DNA of 64,000 bases from Synanceia verrucosa (taxonomy: Eukaryota > Chordata > Actinopteri > Perciformes > Synanceiidae): NCBI GenBank assembly GCA_029721515.1, contig CM056562.1:10234835-10298834 (forward strand), read 5' to 3'. Each line of letters begins with the position of its first letter. Positions within the stretch are counted from its first letter, which is position 1. The translations under genes and the position numbers were made by a program. The notes under the pieces are model-generated. The model did no database searches and had not been told where the DNA came from. It was given only the letters and a program-made list of their open reading frames with translations. Positions 1 to 11,000 of this stretch are shown in pieces.

Positions 1-42
1 GTGACTAAATGTGCATTTCTGACACATTTGTTGTCCTTAAAG

Positions 43-124
43 CTGCCTGATTTGAAGGACGCAGAAGCTGTTCAGAAATTCTTTCTGGAGGAAATCCAGC
101 TGGGAGAGGAGCTCCTGTCACAAG
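43..124 (+). CDS. tomm20: tomm20 coding exon, residues 57-84 (first helices of the receptor domain)
   Basis: The acceptor AG is at 41-42 and the donor GT at 125-126. The exon encodes LPDLKDAEAVQ through GEELLSQ plus the first base of a glycine codon, so it ends in phase 1. It carries the presequence-contacting residues Q67, F70, L71, I74, E78 and E79 (human numbering). The next exon starts with GT, which completes GGT (Gly). Confidence 0.95.
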
Positions 125-747
125 GTCTGCTCTCAGTTTGATTCATACATAAAATATATGCACTATACACAAGTAGTGACACATAAAAAATCACAGAGAG
201 CTCATTTCTGAAACTCCTTCTCATTGCACAATTTCCTTTCTCTGACTGATTTCAGGTGACTTTGAGAAAGGTGTGGACCACCTGACTAATGCGATTGCAG
301 TGTGCGGACAGCCTCAGCAGCTGCTTCAGGTGCTCCAGCAGACACTGCCGCCTCCGGTCTTCCAAATGCTGCTCATCAAACTGCCCACCATTAGCCAGGT
401 GAGGGGTTTGTGCATCTTCTGTGTACTTTTGCAGAGCATCCTTAGTAAACCCCCCAGTTGCTTTTTGTGGTCTCTGGGACAAGAAAGGATGCAAGAGCAA
501 TCTTAGAATCATCCAAAGCTGAGAGGCGTGTCAGTAGCTCTGAGCTATTTCACCTCTAAGACATCAGTGCTAACATTTAAAACAACTTTTTGGTAATTTC
601 TCATGAGATTTCAGAAAGAATCACAAATTTTGTTATTCTATATTTTTGTGTTGTTAAAAAAAATAGTATGACCTCTGAAAGATGGTATTTTCTGTTTCTC
701 AGCGAATCATCAACGCACAGCCTTTAACAGAAGATGATGTTGAATGA
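43..747 (+). CDS. tomm20: TOM20 mitochondrial import receptor subunit, last three coding exons (partial at 5')
   Basis: TOM20 is the outer-membrane receptor of the TOM complex and binds amphipathic presequences of proteins entering mitochondria. The coding exons are 43-124, 256-398 and 703-747, and each boundary has consensus AG/GT splice sites. Spliced, they give 89 residues, beginning LPDLKDAEAVQKFF and ending LTEDDVE before TGA at 745-747. This equals residues 57-145 of the 145-residue human protein without gaps. With that numbering, the groove residues Q67, F70, L71, I74, E78, E79, L81, V99, L106, V109 and L110 are all kept. The membrane anchor and basic linker (residues 1-56) lie upstream of the window. 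The acidic C-terminus is intact. Fish can carry two tomm20 paralogues and the sequence does not say which this is. A second, damaged copy of the terminal exon lies just downstream. Confidence 0.96.
256..398 (+). CDS. tomm20: tomm20 coding exon, residues 84-131 (TPR-like helix pair)
   Basis: The acceptor TTTCAG ends at 255 and the donor is CCAG|GTGAGG at 398/399. The exon encodes DFEKGVDHLTNAIAVCGQ through PTISQ and ends in phase 0. It forms the TPR-like helices that close the presequence groove. The intron before it is 131 bp. Confidence 0.96.
703..747 (+). CDS. tomm20: tomm20 terminal coding exon, residues 132-145 and stop
   Basis: The acceptor TTTCTCAG ends at 702. The exon encodes RIINAQPLTEDDVE and then TGA. 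It differs from the human end (RIVSAQSLAEDDVE) only by plausible substitutions and keeps the EDDVE tail. The preceding intron is 399-702; most of that intron, plus this exon, is repeated at about 764-1096. Confidence 0.95.
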   Translation, partial: RIINAQPLTEDDVE

Positions 748-763
748 GAGTAAAATGGAAACG

Positions 764-1096
764 TACCAGGTGAGGATATCCTGCAACCATCATTGATGAT
801 GTTAGTGTGTTTGGATTGGCAGAGCATCCTTAGTAAACCCCCCAGCTGCTATTCGTAGTCTCTGGGACAAGAAAGGATGCAAGAGTGATCTTAGAATCAT
901 CCAAAGCTGAGAGACATGTCAGTAGCTCTTAGCTATTTCACCTCTAAGACAGAAATGCCATTATTCAAAATAACTGGATAGTGCTTACCTGTGTAATGCA
1001 AAAATGCTTTTGGACATGACCTCTGAAAGATGTTATTTTCTGTTTTGCAGCGACATCATTGACGGTCAGCCTTTAACAGAAATTGACATGGATTGA
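764..1096 (+). pseudogene. Tandem duplicate of tomm20 last intron and terminal exon
   Basis: The stretch 821-1096 repeats 433-747 at high identity (for example, both contain AGAGCATCCTTAGTAAACCC and CTTAGAATCATCCAAAGCTG). The duplication seems to start at the exon/intron boundary, because CCAGGTGAGG occurs at both 394 and 765. The exon copy has a good acceptor (TGTTTTGCAG ending at 1050). One extra C follows CGA, so splicing from the 398 donor would give R-H-H-stop. Read one base later (from 1052), it encodes DIIDGQPLTEIDMD and a stop, clearly homologous to the real tail. It is therefore a decayed terminal exon, or at most an alternative one that truncates the C-terminus. Confidence 0.85.
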
Positions 1097-1120
1097 ATGT
1101 GTGTGACTGCAGTTGAGATG

Positions 1121-1553
1121 TTAACTCTTTGAGTGCCAGCCATTTTATAAAACAGAAAGTGCCTTGTGCCAGTGTTTTTTGCCCATTTTGAGTCATATTT
1201 CAGAGCCACAGAATATATTGTCTCTGAAAAGACAGAATAGCTCAAATGAAAGAACAGACTCTCTATTTTGTTTTACCTTCTTTCATTCTTGTTAATCATC
1301 ACTTTTTGTCCTGAATCTGTCCGTTTTGCTCTCTAATCTTGATCGTCTCTACTTCTGCTTTGACCTTCGTGGCGTATACTGTCTCTTTATGCTCTGACTA
1401 CATCTACCAGAAGCCCCAACATGACTCACAGGCTGCGGGAGACTGCGATCGGTGACCCGCTGCGAAAAAACACTTTGATGCATTAAGTCGAAGGCACTCA
1501 AGCGGCAGATTTTAAATGATGTTGAAATATGTCAATGGCACTCAAAGAGTTAA
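1121..1553. mobile_element. TTAA-flanked MITE, piggyBac-like, in the tomm20 3' UTR
   Basis: A perfect 18-bp inverted repeat bounds the element: TTAACTCTTTGAGTGCCA at 1121-1138 and its exact reverse complement at 1536-1553. The TTAA at both outer edges matches the target-site duplication of piggyBac transposons, and terminal CTCTTTGAGTGCC resembles the (C)CCTTTG ends of piggyBac-like MITEs. A subterminal GGCACTCAAG occurs near 1493. There is no transposase reading frame, so the copy is non-autonomous. Family assignment is inferred from TSD and terminus only. Confidence 0.7.
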
Positions 1554-1767
1554 TGTGCTGTTTCTCAGATTGTCAGCTTTCAGTCACTTAAGTGTATGCA
1601 CTGTTTGGTACGTACGTTTGGTACCTTTCTGGGAGACGATAAACACATTCCTTTGTTCTGATCTTCCACCAGATCTCCAGCTCTCAGTCTGTTTATTCTA
1701 CTAACTTATCTAAAATGAAAGAGTGTGCTGTATTTTGGGGACTTTGCTGATGCATTATGTACTAAAT

Positions 1768-1777
1768 AATAAATAAA
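1768..1777 (+). terminator. Overlapping AATAAA polyadenylation signals (tomm20, proximal)
   Basis: Two overlapping AATAAA hexamers lie at 1768-1773 and 1772-1777, about 1 kb downstream of the stop, on the gene's strand. Confidence 0.5.
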
Positions 1778-1920
1778 AGTATGTAAATGATTTGTTACCT
1801 GCACAAAGTGATAAACACTTGTGGACTGTTGTTAAATTTTGTAAGTTTTTGTGATGTCTGTTAAATGTTATTTTTTATATTCCAGTCTGTTCCGGGACAG
1901 TTTTTTGTGTAAAATCCTAC

Positions 1921-1926
1921 AATAAA
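1921..1926 (+). terminator. AATAAA polyadenylation signal (tomm20, distal)
   Basis: A canonical AATAAA followed within about 30 bases by CA-rich then T-rich sequence. It is the last candidate poly(A) signal before the sequence turns into dispersed repeat, so it is the likely end of the tomm20 transcript. Confidence 0.5.
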
Positions 1927-2149
1927 TCATGAAAAAACACGCACACAGTTTCTGGGTTTCCATTCACCAGGAGGTGGCAGTAGCAATGCACAGGAAAATA
2001 TAAAACATTTAAAGTTTCTGAGATGCAGAGTAGACAGTTTTATGTGCTGGGAAGAATAGAAAGTGGTATCTGCTGAAATCAAGTATAAATACTGTTCAAG
2101 GTTTAAATACAGTGAATTTTATGAGAAATATGTTTAACTAAAGAAATCT

Positions 2150-2382
2150 CAACTCCTCCCACCATCCAAAAACATGCATGGGGCTTAGTTTAATGGTCTA
2201 ATTTAAATTGTCCATAGGTGTGAATGTGAGTGTGAGTGGTTGTCTGTCTCTATGTGTCCTGTGATGAACTGGAGACTTGTCCAGGGTGTACCCTGCCTTT
2301 CACCCTAAGACAGCTGGGATAGGCTCCAGCCCCCCACGACCCTATGAGGATAAGCGTTGGATAATAGATGGATGGATGGACT
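2150..2382 (+). repeat. Dispersed teleost retroelement tail with (ATGG)n end, copy 1
   Basis: Contains CCTCCCACCATCCAAAAACATGC, GTGATGAACTGGAGACTTGTCC and GGGATAGGCTCCAGCCCCCC, and ends in GGATGGATGGA. This order is typical of a very common fish non-LTR or SINE-like 3' tail. The same block occurs at 42167-42411 in the same orientation. The 5' part is missing, as expected of 5'-truncated retrocopies. I cannot name the exact family. Confidence 0.7.
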
Positions 2383-3987
2383 TTAAGAGTGTTAATTAAT
2401 TTGTCGCACTGGTTAATAAAGTGCAGATGCAACCAGAATGAGGTTGAGTTCTTGAAAGTACAGTGTCTGTTTCCAGCCACTCTTTATCATGAATGGCTTT
2501 ATTGTGCAGAGCGAAAGTGGAGCAGCTCGTAGGAGAAGGGAGTAGGTCTGGTTGAAAGTGTGTCTCTTGGAAGACAAGTAGAGCTGTAATTATTTTTATC
2601 CCTGTCTGCAGCTGTTTTTCTAAAAGCTTTCTGGCCAGAGCAGGCCAGGCCTGGATGTTGCCAGGAAACAAGAGCAGGGGAAAAATAGTTTTTCCTACAT
2701 AAGGAATGAAAATTGAACTGCGGCCTAGAAATGTTGAGTGAGACTAAATGGTAGACGGTGTTCCATTTTCCATGAACTCATGTGCTCACTCTGCAGTCTT
2801 TTCTTCGGCACTCCTGCTATTTTGCGTTGTTGGAAAAGGAGAAGCCTGTCAAGAGGCCGCCTGGCACAGAGGGAGTGTGCAGAAGAAGTGGCTCGTTGTT
2901 AATTTGTCCTTTGGGGGGTGCAGGGGGAAGAATAACAGACTGTTGGAGGTCAAGCTGGAGCTGTGGTGTGCTGCTCGGGGTAGGAACAGGTTCAGATCCC
3001 TCCACACCTCCAAATAAACACTCTGCCTGCGGCCACGAGCTGTGTCCCCTGCCGGTTGGACAGAGCTGAGGGATCACTGAGGGAGACAACCCAGTCCGGC
3101 CTGCTCTGAAAGCATGTCACCATGAAGTGAAACAGGCCTTGACATAAAGCCATGACACTGTTTTCTTTGCGGATGACACAGCAAATCTGTTTTTATCTGA
3201 AACATAGTCTCTGAAACATAGTGTTCTCAATCCTGCAGAGATGTGACATGATCAACGAGATGCTTGTTGAAATTCTTTAATTAAATGTCTTTTGTTGTGG
3301 CTCTGCTCTATGTGAGTCTGTAGGAATGGATTATGAGTCAGCTCTTCATATCTGATGAAGCAGGCAGGGGAAGAAAAAGGGGGACAAAAAAAAGAAAGTC
3401 GCTCGTCTTGTGCAGTAGGGGGAACTGTTGCTCCAGGCAGTGTGTCTGCAGGACTGTGGCTGCACTGAGGGACAACTGAATGGAGAGAGCTGAGAGCACA
3501 ACAGTTTCCAGTTGACAGCAACAACAATGGCTGTGCCTGTAGCACATGTGCTCATTCGGGAGGGGTGATTTTTTTTTAACAGTTTCTAATCCTTTTTTTT
3601 TCTTATGTGCTCACAGTGACAGATGTAGCCTGTTCCATCGTTACAGATGCAGGAAATAACCTGTTATTAAAGGCAACATTAAAAGGCCAGGATGAGGCGT
3701 CCATTGTCTTTCGCTTGCATGCATTCTGATCATATGTCAAATGTTGTATTGGGATTTTTTTGGGATCGCTTGAGCTCCACAACTCATTACTGAAATCCTG
3801 TCAACAAATTATCCACAGCAGTAATTACCTTTGCTGTGTTATTCCAGTTTGAATGTCATGGCTTGATTACTTCCTTTGTGCACTGCGTGCCGTACATACA
3901 CAGGTTGGCCGGTGGAGATGTCTGGTTGTATAGGAGCAGCTGTGTTTAGGAGTTTAAAGCAGCCAGAAATATCTCTGTTGTATGTGG

Positions 3988-4001
3988 TTGCCATGGCAGC
4001 T
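3988..4001. promoter_or_regulatory. RFX X-box-like site
   Basis: GTTGCCATGGCAGC matches the X-box consensus GTNRCCNNRGYAAC with one mismatch (position 13). It shares the ten-base core GTTGCCATGG with sites at 9947 and 10987. Function is inferred from the motif only. Confidence 0.4.
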
Positions 4002-7000
4002 TCACGTAGCGCTCCACTATGCTGAGAGCTTTAGCTCTGAGCAGTAACCTTCCAGGGAGGTGTTTGCTACCTGAAAGCTGCCAACTGTTAGGTGGAGTCG
4101 TCCACCAAGGCCTGCATGTCCTCCTGTGTTTTGGAACATGTTTCCATCCTGATGACGTCATGCAGCCTACTGTATATTATCATGGTGAGGGCAGCCTAGG
4201 TGAATATGAGACATGTCCATTCTGTGCCAGCAGCTATAATAAAGACTGCTGCCCTGTTCTGCACTGCTACTTGTGTATTAATTACCCGGTGCCTTCTCCG
4301 TGTCATTCACCAGTGAGGGAATGAAGAGGAGAAATTTCCAAGGCACGTCCTTAAAATAAAGCAGCACTGTACGTGCTCAGAGTATTAACTTCCACACAGA
4401 TGACCCATTTTTCCATCTCAAAGGATGTGTGGAAAAAGAGATGGGGGGTGGGCGTCAGTGGAGACAATCACATGAATCTAAAGCAGGCTACAAATCCTGG
4501 CGGATTTCTCTTCCTCTATGGGGCAATGTCTTACTGTCAACTGTTTTTCCATTTCTCTGCTGCCCTTCCTCCATGCAGGTTGCATCCCTCCTCCATGCCC
4601 ATACCCGGCCTGTTGTTTACATTCCCAGTGAGCGTGTGAGCTGCAGGGTGTGGACAGACAACCCCCAACACTCTCTAATGTCATCCCCCCCAGACACCCA
4701 TCCACCCACCCTGCCTCCAGCCTCCACCTATCTCCTCATCACTAGATCCCTGATAAGCCGGAAATTCGATAGCACCACTCTGCCCAGAGAGAAGTAAGTG
4801 CATCACGTGGCCTGTGAATTCCTGTTTATGTTGGGTGCTTTTTATATTCCCATCTGGCAACAAGCCTGTCTTGGAGCTGAATTTGTCATGAAAGGAGACA
4901 AAGAGGATAACAGTGACGGGGACCGAATGGGAGAAAAAAAATATCTCTCTTTTCATCCTGTCATCTGTCATCAGCATTATCTGTGCAGTCTGGGCTTGGA
5001 GTGAAACTAGAAGAGGGAAGTGACACGTACGCTGAACAGGAGGGTGAAGAAAGGGTTAACCAAGCAGCAGACTGTGTGCACAGTTATCCCCCCCCATCTG
5101 CCTTCCTGTCTCACAGGCAGTGCAGGCTTTGAAAATCATGAGAGAGTCAGACAGGCTTGTTTTGCATACTGTAGGTCTCCTGCATTGACTTGTAGCAAAT
5201 CCCTGCCCTCGGGAGGCATGTCAGAGGGGATTAATGGGAGGGCTGGGGCCTCACAGAGTTTCCCATTGTCGTAGCCCAGTCCTGCACTGTATTTCCATCC
5301 TGCAGAGTGAGAGAAGAGCGAGCAGGTGGGGTGGTGCTGGTGGAGGGGGTGGTGGGGTTATACAGTGGTGTTATTTCCCTCTGCCCTGATTCTTTTGAGC
5401 TGAAGGGAGGGGAGGGGAGTGTAAATAATGTATTTGGAGCTGTGGGGTACAGGGAGCTGGAGCTTGACCGAGCTCGGTGCAGGAAAGGGTTGAGCGGCTA
5501 CGCTGCTGCACAGGAAGCTGGATGTTGGAGGGGTGGGTGGGAATGGGGATGGGGGGCAGAGGAGGAACTATACGAGCTACAACAACCCTGCTGTGGTGCT
5601 CTGGGGAATGTGGGGCCTCCACAAGAATGTGGCAATCCTCTACTTCCGCTTAGTGCTCAGTGTCAGCGAGACAAACAGTTTGCTGCTGCGGACTGCCATT
5701 AAGAGTCCAATATTAATAACGATGTGAAAGCTATTTCACAACAGGCCTGAGGCTGGGAGGGATTCAAGTGGTTTCTCAGGAGGAGCGAAACTATGAAACT
5801 GAAAACCAGTTGCAGAACAATAGTCGCATTCATCTCCAACTATTTTCCTCAGAACAGTACATACTAAAATATACACTCTGACAAATATGCTCTTTTTTTA
5901 GCTAAAGCCAATTAGTTTAATTTCGCATAAAGACTGCAAAGAGGAGGAAACATCTAGCAGCTCTGTCCAAAGGTGACAAAAGCCACAAAATACGACACGT
6001 CTGTTCAGAAGGAAAGTGAAGCAAATTTTCCATCATGCAAAATTCCCACACCATGTGTAAATTATTATTATTTTTTTTTTGAGGGACTATTTTCTGACTG
6101 CTGTTGTGTGGAAGTGTGTTTCCTGTTCCCACATCTGGGACGCTAGGTGCAGGTAGGCAGATTTTGCTACCTTTGGACTTGCTGTTTTCAGTCTTTATGC
6201 TAAGCTTAAGCTAACTATCACTGGTCATGGCTTCTTATTTGGCGTATATAGTCTCATCTAACTCTCTGAAAGAAAGTGAATAATTATATTTTCCAAAAAG
6301 TCAAACTTCTCCTTTCAGGTTCCCTTCCTTCAGCACGCTTTGATAGGAGTGTGATGAAACCGTTGGCACTATTATACCATCGGCTCTTTATTTCCCTCCT
6401 TATCTCTCTGTGTCGTTCTCTTCTCACTTTCCCTCGGTGCTCTTTTCTTTCTCCCACACCTGCTACGCTTTATGGCAACGATAAAGGGGAGCTCAACCTT
6501 GAAACATGATAGAGCAACCCCAACTCCCACAACCACAATCGTCTAAAAAAGAAAAACAAAAGGTCGCTCCTGCTCTTACACGCGATGTAACCTTGGTGTA
6601 ACTTTTGTATTTTCTCATCTTTTCTTGGGCTCGCAGAACTCTGCTGCCGTATCACCCTGTGCAGCTCGGCAGCTACAACCCACTCGTTCACCCGAGAACT
6701 ACAAAGTGGGTTTGACGCCTTGCATCTTGTGTAACCGTGGTCTTTGAAGACTTTGGCTTTGAGCTCTGTGTCTCATCAATTCCCTACGCAAAGCTAAATT
6801 TGAATCTGAGGCGAGCACATAAGGGGGTAGCTTATCTGCCCCACTCGTTTAATGGTATTCATTCATGCACACTATTTTTATGACATTGTACGCATGCAGA
6901 ACTATTTTACATTTTCCCTTGTTGTTTGTTTATGTAACCATCTTCCGTCTGCATATGATGTGTGTTTGTGTGTGCATGCTCAGAGATGACAGTACTGTAA

Positions 7001-9946
7001 CTTCTTAAGTTTAGGGACAGGAAGCACTGGGTGCTTTTGTAGGATGCGCGAACAGTGACAGGTGTCTTCATAAGTTAAAGGCATAGTTTGCAGTGTTCTG
7101 AATGACAGTTAAAAGCTGTCGCATAGAGAGAAGAAAATCAATCTGACCATGAGTCTGGCCAGTCGTGGGTCTTTCTGGGTCATGCTTTGATCATGAGGGA
7201 GAGCAGAAAGTGAAACAGATATGCCCTCGTTTCCAGTCTTATGAGGGCGCTGCGCCATGAAGTGAGTGCTACTTATCGTGGCAAATTCCTGACTTATTTG
7301 TCATCTGGGGCCTTGGATTTGTCACATCGAATCTGCTTTTCTCAATGAACTGGGGAGGGAGATTACAGGCTCATCGTCAGTGAGATAATAACGGCGAGTC
7401 GGGCTTTGAGTCCTCAAGACGGTGACACGTGAATAAAGCCACGTTGTACGCATCATCTGATTCTCACGCTAGCTCTCTTTGTGTCCTCCAGGAAATATGA
7501 TTCTCCTCTGCCCTCAATCCATTTGAAATACCGGTCAGCCTTTGCGATTGTTCGGTGAACCTAAGCTGCCGAGCCACGCCACTCCTTCCTATCCCTCGGC
7601 TTTTCCCTCACTGCCAAATCCTCTTGAAGCCTCAGATGATCCACCATGGAGCTGAATTCTATCAATATAAGAGCCGAGGAAATCAGTCGTTATCTCTTCG
7701 TCTGATCACCTGACACTGATTGGACTGTTCTCACTATTTTCTTCATTTCATCTCTTATATGTTGACCCTCTGCACACAAACTGTTCATTTACGTCAGCGT
7801 AGTGAGCTCACAGTAACGTATCCCCAGCTTGCTTTGAGATTCAGCTGAGCTACATCAATAACCCCCATCTGACCTATTTTACACATGAAGCCTTGATCTG
7901 CCTCCATGTTTGTTTGAAAGTCTATTTGCAGCTACTGTAATCATTTGATATTATTTCCTAAAATATGACAGACGTGTTTGTTTTCAATCTGCTGTACTAC
8001 TGTCATTAGCATAAAAAAGGATTTTTTTTTCGACCGTTTTCTAATGTGAGGTGTTTCTCTCTATACGGGAAAAGAAAAGTGGACACTTTTGCATTCTATT
8101 CATACAAGACAATAAAAAGAAGTATAAGGATATTGTATGTATCATATACTATTCTGATACTCATACTCATAAATACTCAAATCATACAAGTTTCATTTTC
8201 TTTAAATTTACTAAGGATCTTATATCTGGATTCACTGTTGTATGCTTTACATACAAGTTTCATACAAAGGAGATACCATTTTTTTAAGATTTATATCTAT
8301 TCCGTATGGGTCTCCATAAATTGTTTCACAGGGCACAGGGAGTCAATCAGACAGATAAGTTCCTCAGCATTTAGTTTCACCCAGAAAGCCTTGCATTCCA
8401 GGACTTGATTTGAATTTAATAGGCTTGTAGATGATTAATGAATCAATTATTGGACCAGCATCTGATCTCTGGGTGGTGACCACTGACAGTTTTTTAAATT
8501 GAAAGAAGCACAATCGTTGTGGCGACTCGCATGCTGCCAACTCAATGTGCTCCTGTAATTATAAATGCATGAAATAATTAACAAACAACTCCACCAGCAG
8601 GGTTGTTACACGTCAGGGGTCATTTGGGGTCAGCAGAGGGTGGAGCTCGCTGATGATTTGCACTTTGCCTGATAAGGACAGCGACGCAGATTGAGTTAAT
8701 CTTGTGGCGAGAAAAGCACTGAAGGCTTTTAGTGGCATCCACCTCCACCATCCACACCCTCTCCACTCCCACCCCACCCCCACTCCATTCTTCCACAGGG
8801 ACAGCTTGTTGACAACCATTAGGAGGTTTCCCAGCATTGAGCCAGGCCAGGAAAGAGGGCTAATGATGTAATTCCCTCGGAGATGACATTAAAATGTGAA
8901 AGTGCTGCTGCTGACATCATCCATTTAGCACACATTTTCCAATAATATACATTTGTCTTTCCTTCTCTCGGCTTTCTGGAGCTCCCCACCCATCTCAGTG
9001 CCTGCAGGCTCTACTTAGGTGTGCTGGATGGAGGACAGATTGGAGTAAGAAGTGGTAGCATCAATGCGTGTCACCCCCAACAGCCATAAACGCCCCGCTC
9101 CAGAAAGCACTGTTTTGAACGGGCTCTGTGTGTCACATTACATTCATCCCTTCCTTTTTTTAAGGTGATGCTAATTCATCTTGGCTGCACAACAAAGACC
9201 CTCAGGCCCTCATTCCTCCACCTCTTTTACAATTCCTACCACGTGTGGGAATGGATGATCTGTATATCTGTGTGATCCAGTCTGTTAAGATGTGTGGCAG
9301 AATAAAGAGAACATCTTGCACAAAGTACATAGTCTACCCGCCTCACGCCACAGATTTTTCAGAAAGATTGTAGAATCTGAATTATATTTGTACGCGGGAG
9401 GCTTGACAGCTCTGTATTCTTCAGCCCAGTGAGAGAGCAATGATGGATGCTTGAAGGCAGAGTAAGTGGACGTGAACTGGAAGCAGAGAAGGAGGGCTGC
9501 GCCTCACTTAATAATGAATCAATTGATCCCCCTGCAGATGATGGATCCGGTTGCTATGACGACACATGCAGTGTTACCCAGAGCGTGGAGAAGAGGTTTG
9601 TTTTCACAGATCCATACGCTCAACGCTGTGTGAATCTTGGCTGTAAATGCACAGTGATGCTAGATGTGACTAATAAAGGAGGTGAAAGTATTAAGTGGCG
9701 GATTGATGCAGCCGAATGGAGGAATCACTGCAGAATCAGCAGGGTTGAACATTTACAAATTTTGTTTCTTTCTCTATCACCCTGAGTGCAACTGCATCAG
9801 ATTATATTGTCAGTCGTTTCCACATTGATTAATGTGGCCGCCGTTCCTTTGATGGATGCAATAACACCACATTCAGACCTTGAATACACATACGCTCTCC
9901 CAAAAAAAACCCCAACATGTTTACCTCGTCTTCATGTATGCGTTCC

Positions 9947-9960
9947 GTTGCCATGGCAAC
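9947..9960. promoter_or_regulatory. Perfect palindromic RFX X-box
   Basis: GTTGCCATGGCAAC is a full match to the RFX-family X-box consensus and a perfect 14-bp palindrome. It lies about 16.5 kb upstream of the irf2bp2 start codon. RFX factors bind such sites in ciliary promoters and in many conserved vertebrate non-coding elements. No gene start is visible beside it, so a distal element is the more likely context. Confidence 0.55.
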
Positions 9961-10986
9961 TGAGGCTGATGCTGGGTCCAGCTGGGACCACGTTGCCAAG
10001 TAACAGCTGAGTTATGAGAGTGGAGGACAGGAGCGTGGGCGTTAGGGAGGAAGTGGAGGGGGGGAGGGAGCGCAGAGGATACGAGGACTTCTACAAAGGC
10101 ACTGAGCAACAAAGACTGGAAGCATGAGGGGGAAAATATCTCTGAGGGTGGAAAAAAAAATGAAAAAGAGCATTTATTTAGGTTACGGCTCCAGATTGAA
10201 AAGTAAGATGTTTTTCATCTCTCTGCGCCTTCCTGCCAGAGAATATTAATACTTGGGTGCATAACAAAGCAGCTCTAGTCTCTGGAATAAACACAAACAA
10301 AATAAGCCATGCCAGCAACATAAGTGGTGTGCTCCATACTAAACAACAACAGCTCTGGTAATTCCTTTTAAGAACAGAAAATTTGCTGCATTGACCTCTG
10401 CCTCTATAAGATGACTACACAGAAGACAAGCAGCATGTAAAGATTCACAAGCAGGCGGGAATATCGGAAACAGTCCAGCTCCCAAGCCCTCTAAATGATT
10501 GTGTGTCCTTGTGGTTCAGCCAGGGGGCTCAGACATGGAGCTGCAGAGAATGGCCCGTTGTTGAGTCAGCACTGGTTTAGCATACAGACAGGGAAGGTTA
10601 CACTGAACTTACTCCCTGAGCTCAGTCTCATGGTTGCACAGTGGAAACGTGGCCTGTATGAGTTAATAATAGCTGACCATTAGGATTCTGTCAGTGAGGT
10701 ATGGTTACACCCACAAAACCACCACCTGTGTGTGAGATGATTAAAAACAAAAGAGGACAATATGTTCTCACCTCCTCCTCTGACCTGCTAACTCACACAC
10801 ATGCACTCATGAATCATCCTGACCCAACCCTTAAATCTGCCTCCATCTCCTTCCTCATATTCGCAACATGATTATGCAGTTTTACTGTCATCTCAGTATT
10901 GCCTTGGGCTTTTGGCTCAAATGCTTTTGTTCGCACTCATTAAGAACACATTTTTCTGTCTTTCCCCCAGGTAAGCAGTCTGATTT

Positions 10987-11000
10987 GTTGCCATGGAAAC
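10987..11000. promoter_or_regulatory. RFX X-box-like site
   Basis: GTTGCCATGGAAAC differs from the X-box consensus at one position (A for Y at position 11). It is 1 kb from the perfect site at 9947. Confidence 0.4.

Larger units (their letters stand above)
748..1945 (+). other. tomm20: Probable tomm20 3' UTR region
   Basis: Non-coding sequence downstream of the tomm20 stop. It contains the duplicated exon (to 1096), an inverted-repeat element (1121-1553) and two clusters of AATAAA signals. The extent is inferred from the polyadenylation signals only. Confidence 0.55.

Noticed and set aside
433..1050. The repeated AGAGCATCCTTAGTAAACCC block as a transposon
   Set aside because: It is seen only twice, side by side, and both copies end in the same tomm20 exon, so local tandem duplication is the simpler reading.
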